A model generated the notes under the pieces. That model had not been told where the DNA came from, did no database searches, and saw only the letters and a list, made by a program, of their open reading frames with translations. A stretch of DNA of 64,000 nucleotides, from NCBI GenBank assembly GCA_048498035.1, contig JBEHYT010000016.1, forward strand, positions 1-64,000, written 5' to 3'. The translations under genes and the position numbers were made by a program. This document shows, piece after piece, positions 33,391 to 42,183 of the stretch. The first letter of the stretch is position 1. The number at the start of each line of letters is the position of its first letter. The DNA comes from CADEDV01 sp048498035. GTDB taxonomy: Bacteria; Bacteroidota; Bacteroidia; Chitinophagales; Chitinophagaceae.

Positions 33391-34905
33391 ATGAAAAAAT
33401 ATTTTTTCCGCATCACACTGGTCAGTCTGGGTTTTCTTTTTGTTGCCAGCGGATGTAAGAAATTTCTCGATCAACCGGTGCCTGGCGCCTATGCTGAGGA
33501 AGATTTTTATAAAACAGACCAGGATGTAACCCAGGCAGTAACGGGTGTGTATGATATGATGCAGGCGCACTACAACAGCAGCTGGGGAAGCATCTTCATG
33601 GTTAAATCACTGCTGTCGGATGAAAGTAATGCTGGCGGTAATGATGCCGGTGATCAGCCGGGATATCAAACCCTTGATGATTACACGTTTGACGCTACCA
33701 ACGACAAGGTGAAAGAAGCCTGGAGGATGTGCTACTTCACGATCTATCGCGCCAATAAAGTGATCAATCGCGCAGATGGCGGAACACCGCTTCGCAAACG
33801 ACTGATTGCAGAAGCTAAATTTTTGCGTGCATACAATTATTTCGAACTGGTATCACTATGGGGTGACGTACCGCTGGTACTGGATGATATTCCACCTGGC
33901 AGTTATACCTCCACTGGTCGTAAACCCAAAGCAGATGTATACGCCCAGATTGAAAAAGATCTCAATGAAGCTATTGCAGATTTGCCGTTGAAGAGTGTAT
34001 ACACAGGCGGCGACAGGTTTCGGGTAGCGAAGGGTGCTGCACAGGCGTTGCTTGGGAAAGCATTGCTTTACGAGCAAAAATATGCAGACGCTGCAGCACA
34101 GTTTCAACTGGTGATCAGTTCCAATGAATATGACCTTGCACCTTCTATCGGTGCGTGTTTTTCAAAAGCCTACGAATTCGGCATCGAATCGCTTTTTGAA
34201 GTGTCGTATTCATCAGATCGCGCGTACGACTGGAGTAACTTCCCCTGGGGTGCGGCTCCGGAAAGCAATATCCACATCCAGCTGATGGGACCACGTGCCG
34301 ACTATTACACCATGGCGCCTGGCGATTCATTAATTGCAGGCTGGGGATTTATACGTCCGAAGAAAAAGCTCTGGGATGCTTTTATTGCCGCAGGCGACGT
34401 AGTGCGTCGCAAACAATGCATGATGTCTGAAGCTGAACTGATAACTGCTGGTGGCGCATGGAGCAATCCCACTGCTTATGATTATGAAGGTTATTTTCAA
34501 CGCAAATATGGTTCATTTGTATCCCAAACCGGTGCGCCGGTGGGAGAGTTGAACTATGGCACCAACTGGCGCCAGATTCGTTATGCCGATGTATTGTTGA
34601 TGGCGGCGGAAGCCTATAACAAATCCAGCCAGGACAACAAAGCATTGCCATTGATTAATAAAGTTCGTGCGAGATCGGGTCTTGCAGCGCTGGGCTCTTC
34701 CGGCACTGCTCTTTTTGAAGATATCGTAAAAGAACGCGAACTGGAACTTGCCTTTGAAGGATTCCGTTATACAGATCTCGTTCGTTGGGGTAAAGCTGCA
34801 ACAGAACTCGGTCCCCTGGGTTACCAGGAGGGAAAACACAACGTGTTGCCGATCCCTGATTTTGATGTAAGAACAGCCCACCTGGAACAAAACCTGCATT
34901 ACTAA
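33391..34905 (+). CDS. SusD/RagB-family glycan-binding lipoprotein
   Basis: The 504-residue lipoprotein forms the lid of the SusC transporter on the cell surface. The signal peptide ends in a lipobox with GCKKFLDQ (Cys near residue 24), and CKK is common for surface lipoproteins in this phylum. LIAEAKFLRAYNYFELVSLWGDVPLV and LGKALLYEQKYADAAAQF are the TPR-like parts of the SusD fold. RQIRYADVLLMAAEAYN and LAFEGFRYTDLVRWG close it. It lies 18 nt after susC and is surely co-transcribed. Confidence 0.95.
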   Translation: MKKYFFRITLVSLGFLFVASGCKKFLDQPVPGAYAEEDFYKTDQDVTQAVTGVYDMMQAHYNSSWGSIFMVKSLLSDESNAGGNDAGDQPGYQTLDDYTFDATNDKVKEAWRMCYFTIYRANKVINRADGGTPLRKRLIAEAKFLRAYNYFELVSLWGDVPLVLDDIPPGSYTSTGRKPKADVYAQIEKDLNEAIADLPLKSVYTGGDRFRVAKGAAQALLGKALLYEQKYADAAAQFQLVISSNEYDLAPSIGACFSKAYEFGIESLFEVSYSSDRAYDWSNFPWGAAPESNIHIQLMGPRADYYTMAPGDSLIAGWGFIRPKKKLWDAFIAAGDVVRRKQCMMSEAELITAGGAWSNPTAYDYEGYFQRKYGSFVSQTGAPVGELNYGTNWRQIRYADVLLMAAEAYNKSSQDNKALPLINKVRARSGLAALGSSGTALFEDIVKERELELAFEGFRYTDLVRWGKAATELGPLGYQEGKHNVLPIPDFDVRTAHLEQNLHY

Positions 34906-34923
34906 TTTTATAAACGCCATTCG

Positions 34924-34957
34924 GCGCTCCCGGCAACTACATTTTTGCCGGGAGTGC
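34924..34957 (+). terminator. Hairpin between susD and the glycosidase genes
   Basis: GGCGCTCCCGGCAA-type arm (from 34924) pairs with TTGCCGGGAGTGC up to 34957, giving 13 bp with one G-U pair and an 8-nt loop. No T run follows directly. It may slow read-through or protect the 3' end of the susCD message. Confidence 0.55.
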
Positions 34958-35067
34958 TTACGGCACTGCTTTTTCCTCTATAAGCAATCAGCGAGCAGTT
35001 CGTAGGGGTGGACGTATTAACCTGTCCAGGTTGGATATTCTCCACCCTTTTTTAAAACAACGCAATC

Positions 35068-37233
35068 ATGAAATCTATTTTCAGTTTCCTGTTCCTGGTT
35101 TCTGTGTGCCTGTCCGCGACTCCCGTTTGCGCGCAGCGCGAAATGCACAGTAACTCCAATACAATCATTGATGCCCTGGTGAAAAAAATGACGCTGGAAG
35201 AAAAAGTGGCGATGATACATGCCAGTTCTTCATTTACCTCTGGCGGCGTGCCCCGGTTGAACATCCCCGAACTGGTGATGTCTGACGGGCCCCATGGTGT
35301 TCGGCTGGAACATGGACGTGATTGGGAACCTGATCATAACGTGTATGACTCCGGCACTTACCTGCCTACGGGTGTTTGCCTGGCTGCCACCTGGAATCCA
35401 AAGCTCGGATATGCATTCGGTACGGTGCTTGGGAGCGAAGCCAACTATCGCGGAAAGGATGTGATTCTCGGGCCGGGGATCAATATTATCCGTACACCGC
35501 TCAACGGCCGCAACTTTGAATACCAGAGTGAAGATCCGTATTTGGTAGGTAAAATGGTGACGGGCTATATACGTGGTGTGCAGGACCAGGACGTGGCTGC
35601 CTGTGTAAAACACTATATCGCCAACAACCAGGAGGTGCAGCGGAATTTTGTAAACGTGGAGATGAGTGAACGCGCACTGCGCGAAATTTATCTTCCGGGT
35701 TTTAAAGCTGCGGTAACCGAAGGCGGAGTGTACACATTAATGGGATCATACAATCTTTTTCGCGGGCAGTATGCCGCGGAAAATGATTACCTGCTGAATA
35801 AAATCCTGAAAACAGAATGGAATTTTAAAGGCGCTGTGATCAGCGACTGGGGCGCGATTCACAATACCATGGAGGCGATGTGGAACGGATGTGACATTGA
35901 AATGGGAACTGATCTTTCCATGTTGCCGAATCCTGATTACAACCGGTTTTTTATGGCAGACACGGTGATTCAACTTGTAAAAGCAGGCAAGCTGCCGGAA
36001 CGTGTGGTAGACGAAAAGGTGCGCCGGATACTGACGGTGATGTATAACACCAGGTTATTGGACGGAACCCGCAAAAAAGGCGAATACAATACCAAGGAAC
36101 ACCAGCAAACCGCACGAAAAGTGGCAGAGGAAGGGATCGTACTGCTGAAAAATGAGAACAACCTGCTACCGATCAACAAGAAGGTGCGCAGTATTGCGGT
36201 AATTGGTTATAATGCCGTTCGGCCGCAGTCGATGGGAGGGGGAAGTTCTCAAATCAAGGCATTTTACGAGATAACACCGCTGCAGGGTTTACAAAATCAG
36301 ATGGGTGAAAATGTAAAAATTACCTATAGCCAGGGCTACAACATCTCCCGGGATGCAAAAGCCGATAAAGATCTTATTGACGCGGCTGTTGCCAACGCAA
36401 CTGCGGCGGATATGACGATTATAGTGGGCGGATGGACGCACGGTTATAACTACAGGTTATGGGCCGATAACGCGTATGACGCCGAAGATGTAGACAAACC
36501 CGACATGAATATGCCCTTTGGGCAGGATGAACTGATCCGTGCCGTTGTTAAGGCAAATCCCAATACGGTGGTGGTTTTAATGGGCGGCGGACCGGTGGAT
36601 ATGACACCCTGGGTAGATGAGATCCCAGCAATTGTGCAGGCCTGGTATCCGGGGATGGAAGGTGGCAATGCGCTGGCTGAAATTCTGTCCGGTGCAGTAA
36701 ATCCTTCGGGCAAACTTCCGATGACGTTCCCTAAGAAACTGGAGGATGTGCCGGCCCATAAGCTGGGTTCTTATCCGCATGATCAAAAAAAGAATTTGTA
36801 TTACTACGAAGATATTTATGTTGGATACCGCTATTATGATACCTATCATGTACAACCCCGTTTTGCATTTGGGCATGGTCTTTCCTATACAAACTTCACG
36901 TATTCCGGGATCAGCGTAGCGAAAAGTGGTAAAACGGTACAGGTGAGTTTCACGGTAAAGAATAGCGGCAACCGGGCTGGCGCCGATGTAGCCCAGGTAT
37001 ATGTACACCAGGAAAAAAGCGCGCTTGACCGACCGGAAAAGGAATTAAAAGGATTTCAAAAGCTGGAATTGAAAGCCGGCGAATCCCGGCGCATCACGAT
37101 TACGCTGGGTGAAGATGCGTTTAAATATTTTGATGATCGTGTAAATAAATGGGTGCTGGAGCCGGGTCTTTTTGATATTCTTGTTGGTAATGCATCTGAC
37201 AATATCTTACTGAATGGTAAAATAAAATGGTGA
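35068..37233 (+). CDS. Glycoside hydrolase family 3 beta-glucosidase
   Basis: The 721-residue enzyme has a cleavable signal peptide (ending CAQ near residue 23) and no lipobox, so it should act in the periplasm. The GH3 N-terminal barrel has MSDGPHGVRLE and KHYIANNQE (181-189). The nucleophile is Asp260 in AVISDWGA. The second GH3 domain (GGSSQIKAFYEITPLQG onward, GGPVDMTPW) supplies the acid/base residue. A fibronectin-like C-terminal domain (VSFTVKNSGNRAGADVAQVY) ends it. In this locus it should release glucose from beta-glucan oligosaccharides. The gene's stop overlaps the next start by 7 nt (ATGGTGA). Confidence 0.93.
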   Translation: MKSIFSFLFLVSVCLSATPVCAQREMHSNSNTIIDALVKKMTLEEKVAMIHASSSFTSGGVPRLNIPELVMSDGPHGVRLEHGRDWEPDHNVYDSGTYLPTGVCLAATWNPKLGYAFGTVLGSEANYRGKDVILGPGINIIRTPLNGRNFEYQSEDPYLVGKMVTGYIRGVQDQDVAACVKHYIANNQEVQRNFVNVEMSERALREIYLPGFKAAVTEGGVYTLMGSYNLFRGQYAAENDYLLNKILKTEWNFKGAVISDWGAIHNTMEAMWNGCDIEMGTDLSMLPNPDYNRFFMADTVIQLVKAGKLPERVVDEKVRRILTVMYNTRLLDGTRKKGEYNTKEHQQTARKVAEEGIVLLKNENNLLPINKKVRSIAVIGYNAVRPQSMGGGSSQIKAFYEITPLQGLQNQMGENVKITYSQGYNISRDAKADKDLIDAAVANATAADMTIIVGGWTHGYNYRLWADNAYDAEDVDKPDMNMPFGQDELIRAVVKANPNTVVVLMGGGPVDMTPWVDEIPAIVQAWYPGMEGGNALAEILSGAVNPSGKLPMTFPKKLEDVPAHKLGSYPHDQKKNLYYYEDIYVGYRYYDTYHVQPRFAFGHGLSYTNFTYSGISVAKSGKTVQVSFTVKNSGNRAGADVAQVYVHQEKSALDRPEKELKGFQKLELKAGESRRITITLGEDAFKYFDDRVNKWVLEPGLFDILVGNASDNILLNGKIKW

Positions 37234-38687
37234 AAAAAATGTTTCGGGATATACTGCTGGTTACCGTTCTCGCGGCAACTACTTTGGGTGGCGGATGCCA
37301 AAAGAAATCGGGTGGAGGATCTGCTCCAACGCCGCCAACACCGCCCCCTGCGCCGGTAGCCAGTGATATCGAGTACTGGCTCACCAAAGATGACCAGAGT
37401 GTGCTGTTGCAAAAGCAGTCAATTGCGTTAAACTTTAGTTCGACAGCGCCAGGCGTACCCGTCATTGAAGTAGATTCAAGCACTGCCTATCAATCCATCG
37501 ATGGTTTTGGTTTTACACTTACCGGTGGCAGTGCGGCACTTATTTATGGGTTGCCCGTTGCTACCCGTCAAACACTGCTGCGGGAACTTTTTTCAACAGA
37601 CAATAGTGGTATTGGCATCAGTTATCTCCGCATCAGCATTGGCGCCTCTGATTTGGATGCCCAGGTTTTTTCCTATGATGACATGCCTGCCGGGCAAACG
37701 GATCCGGCCTTGTCTCACTTTAGCATTGCGCAGGATGAAACCGCGTTGATTCCATTGTTGCAGGAAATTCTGGCGATCAACCCTTCGATACATATTTTGG
37801 GCTCTCCCTGGTCGCCGCCGGTATGGATGAAAGACAATGGTAGTTCAGTAGGTGGAAGTCTTTTACCTGCTTTTTATAACACGTATGCGGATTATTTTGT
37901 GAAATATATCCAGGCGATGAAGGCAAAGGGAATTGTTATTGATGCCATAACGGTGCAAAACGAACCATTGCATGGTGGTAATAATCCAAGTATGGTAATG
38001 CAGGCCACCGACCAGGCGGCGTTTGCGAAAAATAATCTGGGTCCGGCTTTTCAAACCGCAGGCATTTCCACCAAAATCATTTGCTGGGATCACAATTGCG
38101 ACAATCCCGGGTATCCCATTACCGTTCTTTCGGACGCAGGTGCCAATAAGTTTATCGATGGTGCGGCGTTCCATTTATATGGCGGTGACATCAGTGCACT
38201 TACACAGGTACATAATGCGTTTCCTGATAAAAATCTTTATTTCACAGAGCAATACACATCTTCCACCGGCAACTTTGCCGGTGATCTTCGCTGGCATGTA
38301 CGGAATGTTGTGATTGGCTCCATGCGCAACTGGAGCCGCAATGCGCTGGAATGGAATCTTGCCAATGATGCATCCTATGGTCCGCATACGCCCGGTGGCT
38401 GCACTGTTTGCCGCGGAGCGCTCACCATCAACGGCAATTTTGTGGGCAAAAATGTTTCCTACTATATCATCGGCCAGGCATCAAAATTTATTCCTTCCGG
38501 GTCAACACGTATTAAAAGCGAAAACACCGGGAACTTATTTAATGTGGCTTTTAAAAGACCCGACGGGAAAAAGGTATTACTGGTAATGAATGATGGCAAT
38601 ACAATGCAAACTTTTGCCATTAAGTATAAAGGCAAATGGGCTACGGTAACGATGGATGCCGGCGCCGCCGGTACTTTTATATGGTAA
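37227..38687 (+). CDS. Glycoside hydrolase family 30 lipoprotein, probable beta-1,6-glucanase
   Basis: The 486-residue protein begins with a signal peptide ending in GGGCQKKSGGG (Cys24), so it is probably a surface lipoprotein with a Gly/Pro-rich linker. The GH30 barrel shows IDGFGFTLTGGSA, ILGSPWSPPVWMKDN, acid/base Glu246 in VQNEP and nucleophile Glu341 in YFTEQY. A beta-sandwich follows the barrel. GH30 members of this type cleave glucosylceramide or beta-1,6-glucan; with GH16 and GH3 neighbours beta-1,6-glucan is the better guess. The ATG at 37227 overlaps the GH3 stop; an ATG four codons later is also possible. Confidence 0.9.
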   Translation: MVKKMFRDILLVTVLAATTLGGGCQKKSGGGSAPTPPTPPPAPVASDIEYWLTKDDQSVLLQKQSIALNFSSTAPGVPVIEVDSSTAYQSIDGFGFTLTGGSAALIYGLPVATRQTLLRELFSTDNSGIGISYLRISIGASDLDAQVFSYDDMPAGQTDPALSHFSIAQDETALIPLLQEILAINPSIHILGSPWSPPVWMKDNGSSVGGSLLPAFYNTYADYFVKYIQAMKAKGIVIDAITVQNEPLHGGNNPSMVMQATDQAAFAKNNLGPAFQTAGISTKIICWDHNCDNPGYPITVLSDAGANKFIDGAAFHLYGGDISALTQVHNAFPDKNLYFTEQYTSSTGNFAGDLRWHVRNVVIGSMRNWSRNALEWNLANDASYGPHTPGGCTVCRGALTINGNFVGKNVSYYIIGQASKFIPSGSTRIKSENTGNLFNVAFKRPDGKKVLLVMNDGNTMQTFAIKYKGKWATVTMDAGAAGTFIW

Positions 38688-38751
38688 AAAGTGCAGTGAA
38701 ATTTTAAATGAAAATGATCAGCAAATTGCATTTGCTGTAAAAAATAGTTTT

Positions 38752-39942
38752 ATGCGATTTCATATTTTACTTTTCCTGGCCATTATGGGCAGTTGCAAAA
38801 AAGGTGGGGGAGGCGACAACACACCGCAGCCCCTGCCTGTTCTTACCATCAGTGATGTTAGCAAAGCGGAAGGTAACAGCGGTGTCAGCAGCTTTGCGTT
38901 TGTGCTGTCGCTCGACAGGTCGCCGGCTGCCGCGGTAACAGTTACTTATTCCACCACGGACGGAAGTGCAAAGACCGGTGACGATTTTACCGCTGCTGCC
39001 AATCAAACGGTAACTTTCAATGCGGGGGAGACGTCCAAATCAATCAACATTTCAGTGGTGGGAGATACCGATCGGGAAGGCGATGAAGACTTTACTGTGT
39101 CCATTACCGGGATCACCGGTGCCAGACCCGGTAATTTTTCAGCGCGCGGTACCATCCTGAATGACGACACACATGTGCCTTTTACGAATGCAGGTTATGA
39201 TGCACCTTCCAGCTACCCGGGATACACGCTGGCATGGTCAGACGAATTTAACACTGGTAGCCTGGATGCTGCTTCGTGGACGGTGGAAGGCGGTGATGGC
39301 TGCCCGGGTTTATGCGGATGGGGCAATAATGAGCTGGAATATTATACCGGGCGACCGGAAAATCTTTTTTTCCAGGATGGCAAGATGATCATCGAGGCGC
39401 GGAAGGAAATGTATAGTGGAAAGGCCTATACTTCATCCAAACTGGTAACACGCGGTAAAAAAGTATTTAAATACGGGAGAATTGATATCCGGGCCAAATT
39501 GCCGAAAGGTAAAGGTATCTGGCCGGCGTTGTGGTTGTTGCCACAGAATAATGTGTACGGCAACTGGCCCACCAGCGGTGAAATTGACCTGATGGAAATG
39601 GTAGGCCACGAAGCCAATAAAGTATATGGAACGTTGCACTACGGACCCGGGCCGGGCAGCACCTCCATCAGTCGCGGCTATACGCTGCCATCCGGAATTT
39701 TCAACGATGAATTTCATGTGTTTTCCCTGGAATGGAAACAGGACGAGTTGAAGTTATATGTGGATAATAATTTGTTTTCAACGGTCCAAAAATCGGATAT
39801 CGGAGCGCTTACCTGGCCGTTTAATGAAGACTTCTTCCTGATCTTCAACCTGGCGGTAGGCGGAAACTGGCCGGGCAACCCGGATGCCAGCACTTATTTT
39901 CCGCAGTGGCTGATTGTGGATTATATCCGGGTGTACCAATAG
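38752..39942 (+). CDS. Glycoside hydrolase family 16 lipoprotein with Calx-beta domain, probable endo-beta-1,3-glucanase
   Basis: The 396-residue protein is a predicted lipoprotein (MGSCKKGGGG, Cys15). Residues about 28-140 form a Calx-beta repeat (VSKAEGNSGVSSFAFVLSL ... DREGDEDFTVSITG ... TILNDD), a calcium-binding beta-sandwich. The GH16 domain follows, with WGNNELEYYT, GRIDIRAKLPKGKGIWPALW and the catalytic GEIDLME (Glu277, Asp279, Glu282). This motif spacing is that of laminarinases. The frame opens 32 codons further upstream, but those are antisense-like and the ATG at 38752 gives a proper signal peptide. It should cut the beta-1,3-glucan backbone at the cell surface. Confidence 0.91.
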   Translation: MRFHILLFLAIMGSCKKGGGGDNTPQPLPVLTISDVSKAEGNSGVSSFAFVLSLDRSPAAAVTVTYSTTDGSAKTGDDFTAAANQTVTFNAGETSKSINISVVGDTDREGDEDFTVSITGITGARPGNFSARGTILNDDTHVPFTNAGYDAPSSYPGYTLAWSDEFNTGSLDAASWTVEGGDGCPGLCGWGNNELEYYTGRPENLFFQDGKMIIEARKEMYSGKAYTSSKLVTRGKKVFKYGRIDIRAKLPKGKGIWPALWLLPQNNVYGNWPTSGEIDLMEMVGHEANKVYGTLHYGPGPGSTSISRGYTLPSGIFNDEFHVFSLEWKQDELKLYVDNNLFSTVQKSDIGALTWPFNEDFFLIFNLAVGGNWPGNPDASTYFPQWLIVDYIRVYQ

Positions 39943-39964
39943 GCAACTACGCTGCCGGGTGTTG

Positions 39965-39973
39965 TATCTTTGC
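39965..39973 (+). promoter_or_regulatory. -7 box of thyA
   Basis: TATCTTTGC is a perfect -7 match. TTTG ends at 39972 and the ATG begins at 39977, leaving 4 nt, so the thyA mRNA is probably leaderless. No -33 TTTG is visible. Confidence 0.6.
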
Positions 39974-39976
39974 AGC

Positions 39977-40771
39977 ATGCAACAATACCTGGATCTCCTG
40001 CAGCATATACTGGATAAAGGCACTTTTAAGAGTGACCGTACAGGCACCGGTACACAAAGTGTATTTGGTTACCAGATGCGTTTTGACCTCCAGCAAGGCT
40101 TTCCGCTTGTAACCACAAAGAAGGTCCACCTGAAAAGTATTATCTACGAGTTGCTTTGGTTTTTGCGTGGTGAAACCAATATTGCTTACCTGAAAGAACA
40201 TGGCGTATCCATTTGGAATGAATGGGCAAATGACGAAGGCGAACTGGGGCCGGTATATGGAAAGCAATGGCGTAGTTGGGAAGGGAAAAACGGGAAAGTG
40301 GTAGACCAGGTAACGGAGTTGATTGCACAGATCAAAAAGAATCCTGACAGCCGCCGGTTGATCATCAGCGCCTGGAATGTGGCTGATTTGCCGGAAATGG
40401 CATTGATGCCCTGCCATGCATTGTTTCAATTCTATGTAGCCGATGGAAAATTAAGCTGCCAGCTGTACCAGCGTTCCGCCGATGTGTTTCTCGGAGTTCC
40501 GTTCAACATTGCTTCTTATGCGCTGCTGACCATGATGATTGCGCAGGTATGTGATCTGCAACCCGGTGAGTTTATTCATACATTCGGCGATGTACATATC
40601 TATTCCAATCATATGGAGCAGGTAAAAATGCAACTGAGCCGTACGCCTTTTCCACTACCTACCATGAAACTAAACCCGGCGGTAAAAGATATTTTCGGTT
40701 TTTCATTTGAAGATTTTCAATTGGAAAATTACCAGTCGCACCCCGCCATCAAAGCGCCCGTGGCCGTATAA
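39977..40771 (+). CDS. thyA: Thymidylate synthase
   Basis: The 264-residue enzyme methylates dUMP to dTMP using methylenetetrahydrofolate. The length equals that of the E. coli enzyme. The catalytic Cys146 lies in MPCHALFQFYV, RSADVFLGVPFNIASYA and GDVHIYSNH bind dUMP, and RTGTGT (21-26) binds phosphate. The ATG at 39977 is chosen because an upstream extension would cover the -7 box. The dihydrofolate reductase gene that regenerates its cofactor follows after 33 nt. Confidence 0.97.
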   Translation: MQQYLDLLQHILDKGTFKSDRTGTGTQSVFGYQMRFDLQQGFPLVTTKKVHLKSIIYELLWFLRGETNIAYLKEHGVSIWNEWANDEGELGPVYGKQWRSWEGKNGKVVDQVTELIAQIKKNPDSRRLIISAWNVADLPEMALMPCHALFQFYVADGKLSCQLYQRSADVFLGVPFNIASYALLTMMIAQVCDLQPGEFIHTFGDVHIYSNHMEQVKMQLSRTPFPLPTMKLNPAVKDIFGFSFEDFQLENYQSHPAIKAPVAV

Positions 40772-40792
40772 AATGGTTTTATCGTCTTGCTT

Positions 40793-40800
40793 TATCTTTG
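40793..40800 (+). promoter_or_regulatory. -7 box of folA
   Basis: TATCTTTG is a perfect match and is followed by GCTT and the ATG at 40805, a 4-nt gap as at thyA. No -33 element is clear. Confidence 0.6.
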
Positions 40801-40804
40801 GCTT

Positions 40805-41296
40805 ATGACTATTTCTTTTGTTGTTGCGGCAGCTACTAATAACGCGATGGGCATAAAGGGCGATTTGCCCTGGTCATTGCCCAATGATATGAAGCATTTC
40901 AAAAATGTAACCTGGGGTATGCCCGTCATCATGGGGCGTAAAACATTTGATTCGCTGGGTAAGCCCCTGGCGGGGCGAAAGAATATTGTGATCACCCGCC
41001 AACCCGGGTGGAAGCACGAGGGTACCGTGGTTGTAAGTAGTTTTGAAGACGCTTTGTTTCTCGTGCGCGAAGCGGATGTGAAAGAAGCCATGGTGATAGG
41101 TGGTGGTGAAATTTTTAAAGCTTATTTTGACCGCGCCAACCGCATTTACCTGACACGGGTGGATGCCAGCCCCGAGGGCGATACCTTTTTTCCTGAAATA
41201 GATCCAAAGCAATGGCGGTTGACCAGCCAGCAGGATCACGAAGCGGATGAGCGCCACGCATACAACTACTCCTTCCAAACCTGGGAGCGGATCTGA
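40805..41296 (+). CDS. folA: Dihydrofolate reductase
   Basis: The 163-residue enzyme reduces dihydrofolate with NADPH. ATNNAMGIKGDLPWSLPNDMKHF contains the substrate-binding Asp27-type position and the WSLP loop. GMPVIMGRKTFDSLGKPLAGRKNIVIT binds NADPH, and AMVIGGGEIFKAY is the second cofactor motif. Only the ATG at 40805 gives a normal N-terminus (MTISFVVAAATNNAMG). It is immediately downstream of thyA but has its own -7 box. Confidence 0.96.
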   Translation: MTISFVVAAATNNAMGIKGDLPWSLPNDMKHFKNVTWGMPVIMGRKTFDSLGKPLAGRKNIVITRQPGWKHEGTVVVSSFEDALFLVREADVKEAMVIGGGEIFKAYFDRANRIYLTRVDASPEGDTFFPEIDPKQWRLTSQQDHEADERHAYNYSFQTWERI

Positions 41297-41305
41297 TTTC
41301 CCGGT

Positions 41306-41313
41306 TATCTTTG
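41306..41313 (+). promoter_or_regulatory. -7 box of the methyltransferase gene
   Basis: TATCTTTG is followed by ACGC and the ATG at 41318, again a 4-nt gap. It is the third consecutive gene with this arrangement. Confidence 0.6.
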
Positions 41314-41317
41314 ACGC

Positions 41318-42115
41318 ATGTATAACAAATGGCAACTTGCAACCCGCTATCTCCGTTATTACGCCACGGCGCTAAACGGAAAGGGACACGGTATGCACTC
41401 TCCATTTGTATACCGGTTGATCCGGGATGTGCTGAACAACAGGCAATCGTTCCCTGCATATAAACAGGTGGAACAATTGCGTGAAAGACTAAAAAAGGAT
41501 AACACGTTACTGCACGTAGAAGATTTTGGCGCTGGCTCTGTGCATGGCACCACGCAGCAGCGCAGCATCAGCAGTATTGCCAGGAACGCCGCCAAACCGG
41601 CAAAATATGGACAGTTATTATTCCGGCTTGCTAATTACTATGAATGCCAGACGATGCTCGAAATCGGCACCTCGCTGGGAATCAGCACGACCTACCTGGC
41701 GCTTGCCCGTCCTGGTGGCGAAGTGATAACAGTAGAAGGTGCGCCGGCCATTGCTACTGCGGCGGCGCAAAATTTTGAAAGCCTGGGGATCTCCAATATC
41801 CGGCAGAAAACGGGCGATTTCGATCACATTCTTCCCGGTTTGTTGGAGCAAACTCCGCCATTTGATCTTGTGTTTATCGACGGCAACCACCGCCAGGAGC
41901 CCACGCTCCGGTATTTTGAGTGGCTGCTTCCGCATCTTCACAACGACGCTGTTTTAATTTTTGATGATATCCACTGGAGCGCAGAGATGGAAAAAGCATG
42001 GGAGGCGATCTGCAATCATCCTGCTGCGCGCTGTACAATCGATCTTTTCTTTGTCGGGCTGGTTTTCCTGCGCCGTGAATTTCACGAGCCACAACATTTT
42101 CGCATCCGATTTTAA
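41318..42115 (+). CDS. Class I SAM-dependent methyltransferase, O-methyltransferase-like
   Basis: The 265-residue protein begins with a helical segment (HGMHSPFVYRLIRDVLNN) that is common to Bacteroidota members of this group. SAM motif I is MLEIGTSLGISTTYLALA (about 113-130). FDLVFIDGNHRQEPTLRYFEWLLPHL and AVLIFDDIHWS hold motifs IV and V, including the acidic residues that bind metal in catechol-type enzymes. The substrate is unknown. It follows folA by 21 nt and has its own -7 box. Confidence 0.85.
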   Translation: MYNKWQLATRYLRYYATALNGKGHGMHSPFVYRLIRDVLNNRQSFPAYKQVEQLRERLKKDNTLLHVEDFGAGSVHGTTQQRSISSIARNAAKPAKYGQLLFRLANYYECQTMLEIGTSLGISTTYLALARPGGEVITVEGAPAIATAAAQNFESLGISNIRQKTGDFDHILPGLLEQTPPFDLVFIDGNHRQEPTLRYFEWLLPHLHNDAVLIFDDIHWSAEMEKAWEAICNHPAARCTIDLFFVGLVFLRREFHEPQHFRIRF

Positions 42116-42183
42116 CCGCCTGCGCACACTGTTCACCAGTAAAACAGGATTTTTCAGTATCTTGTCGCCCTCAAACAACCCGT

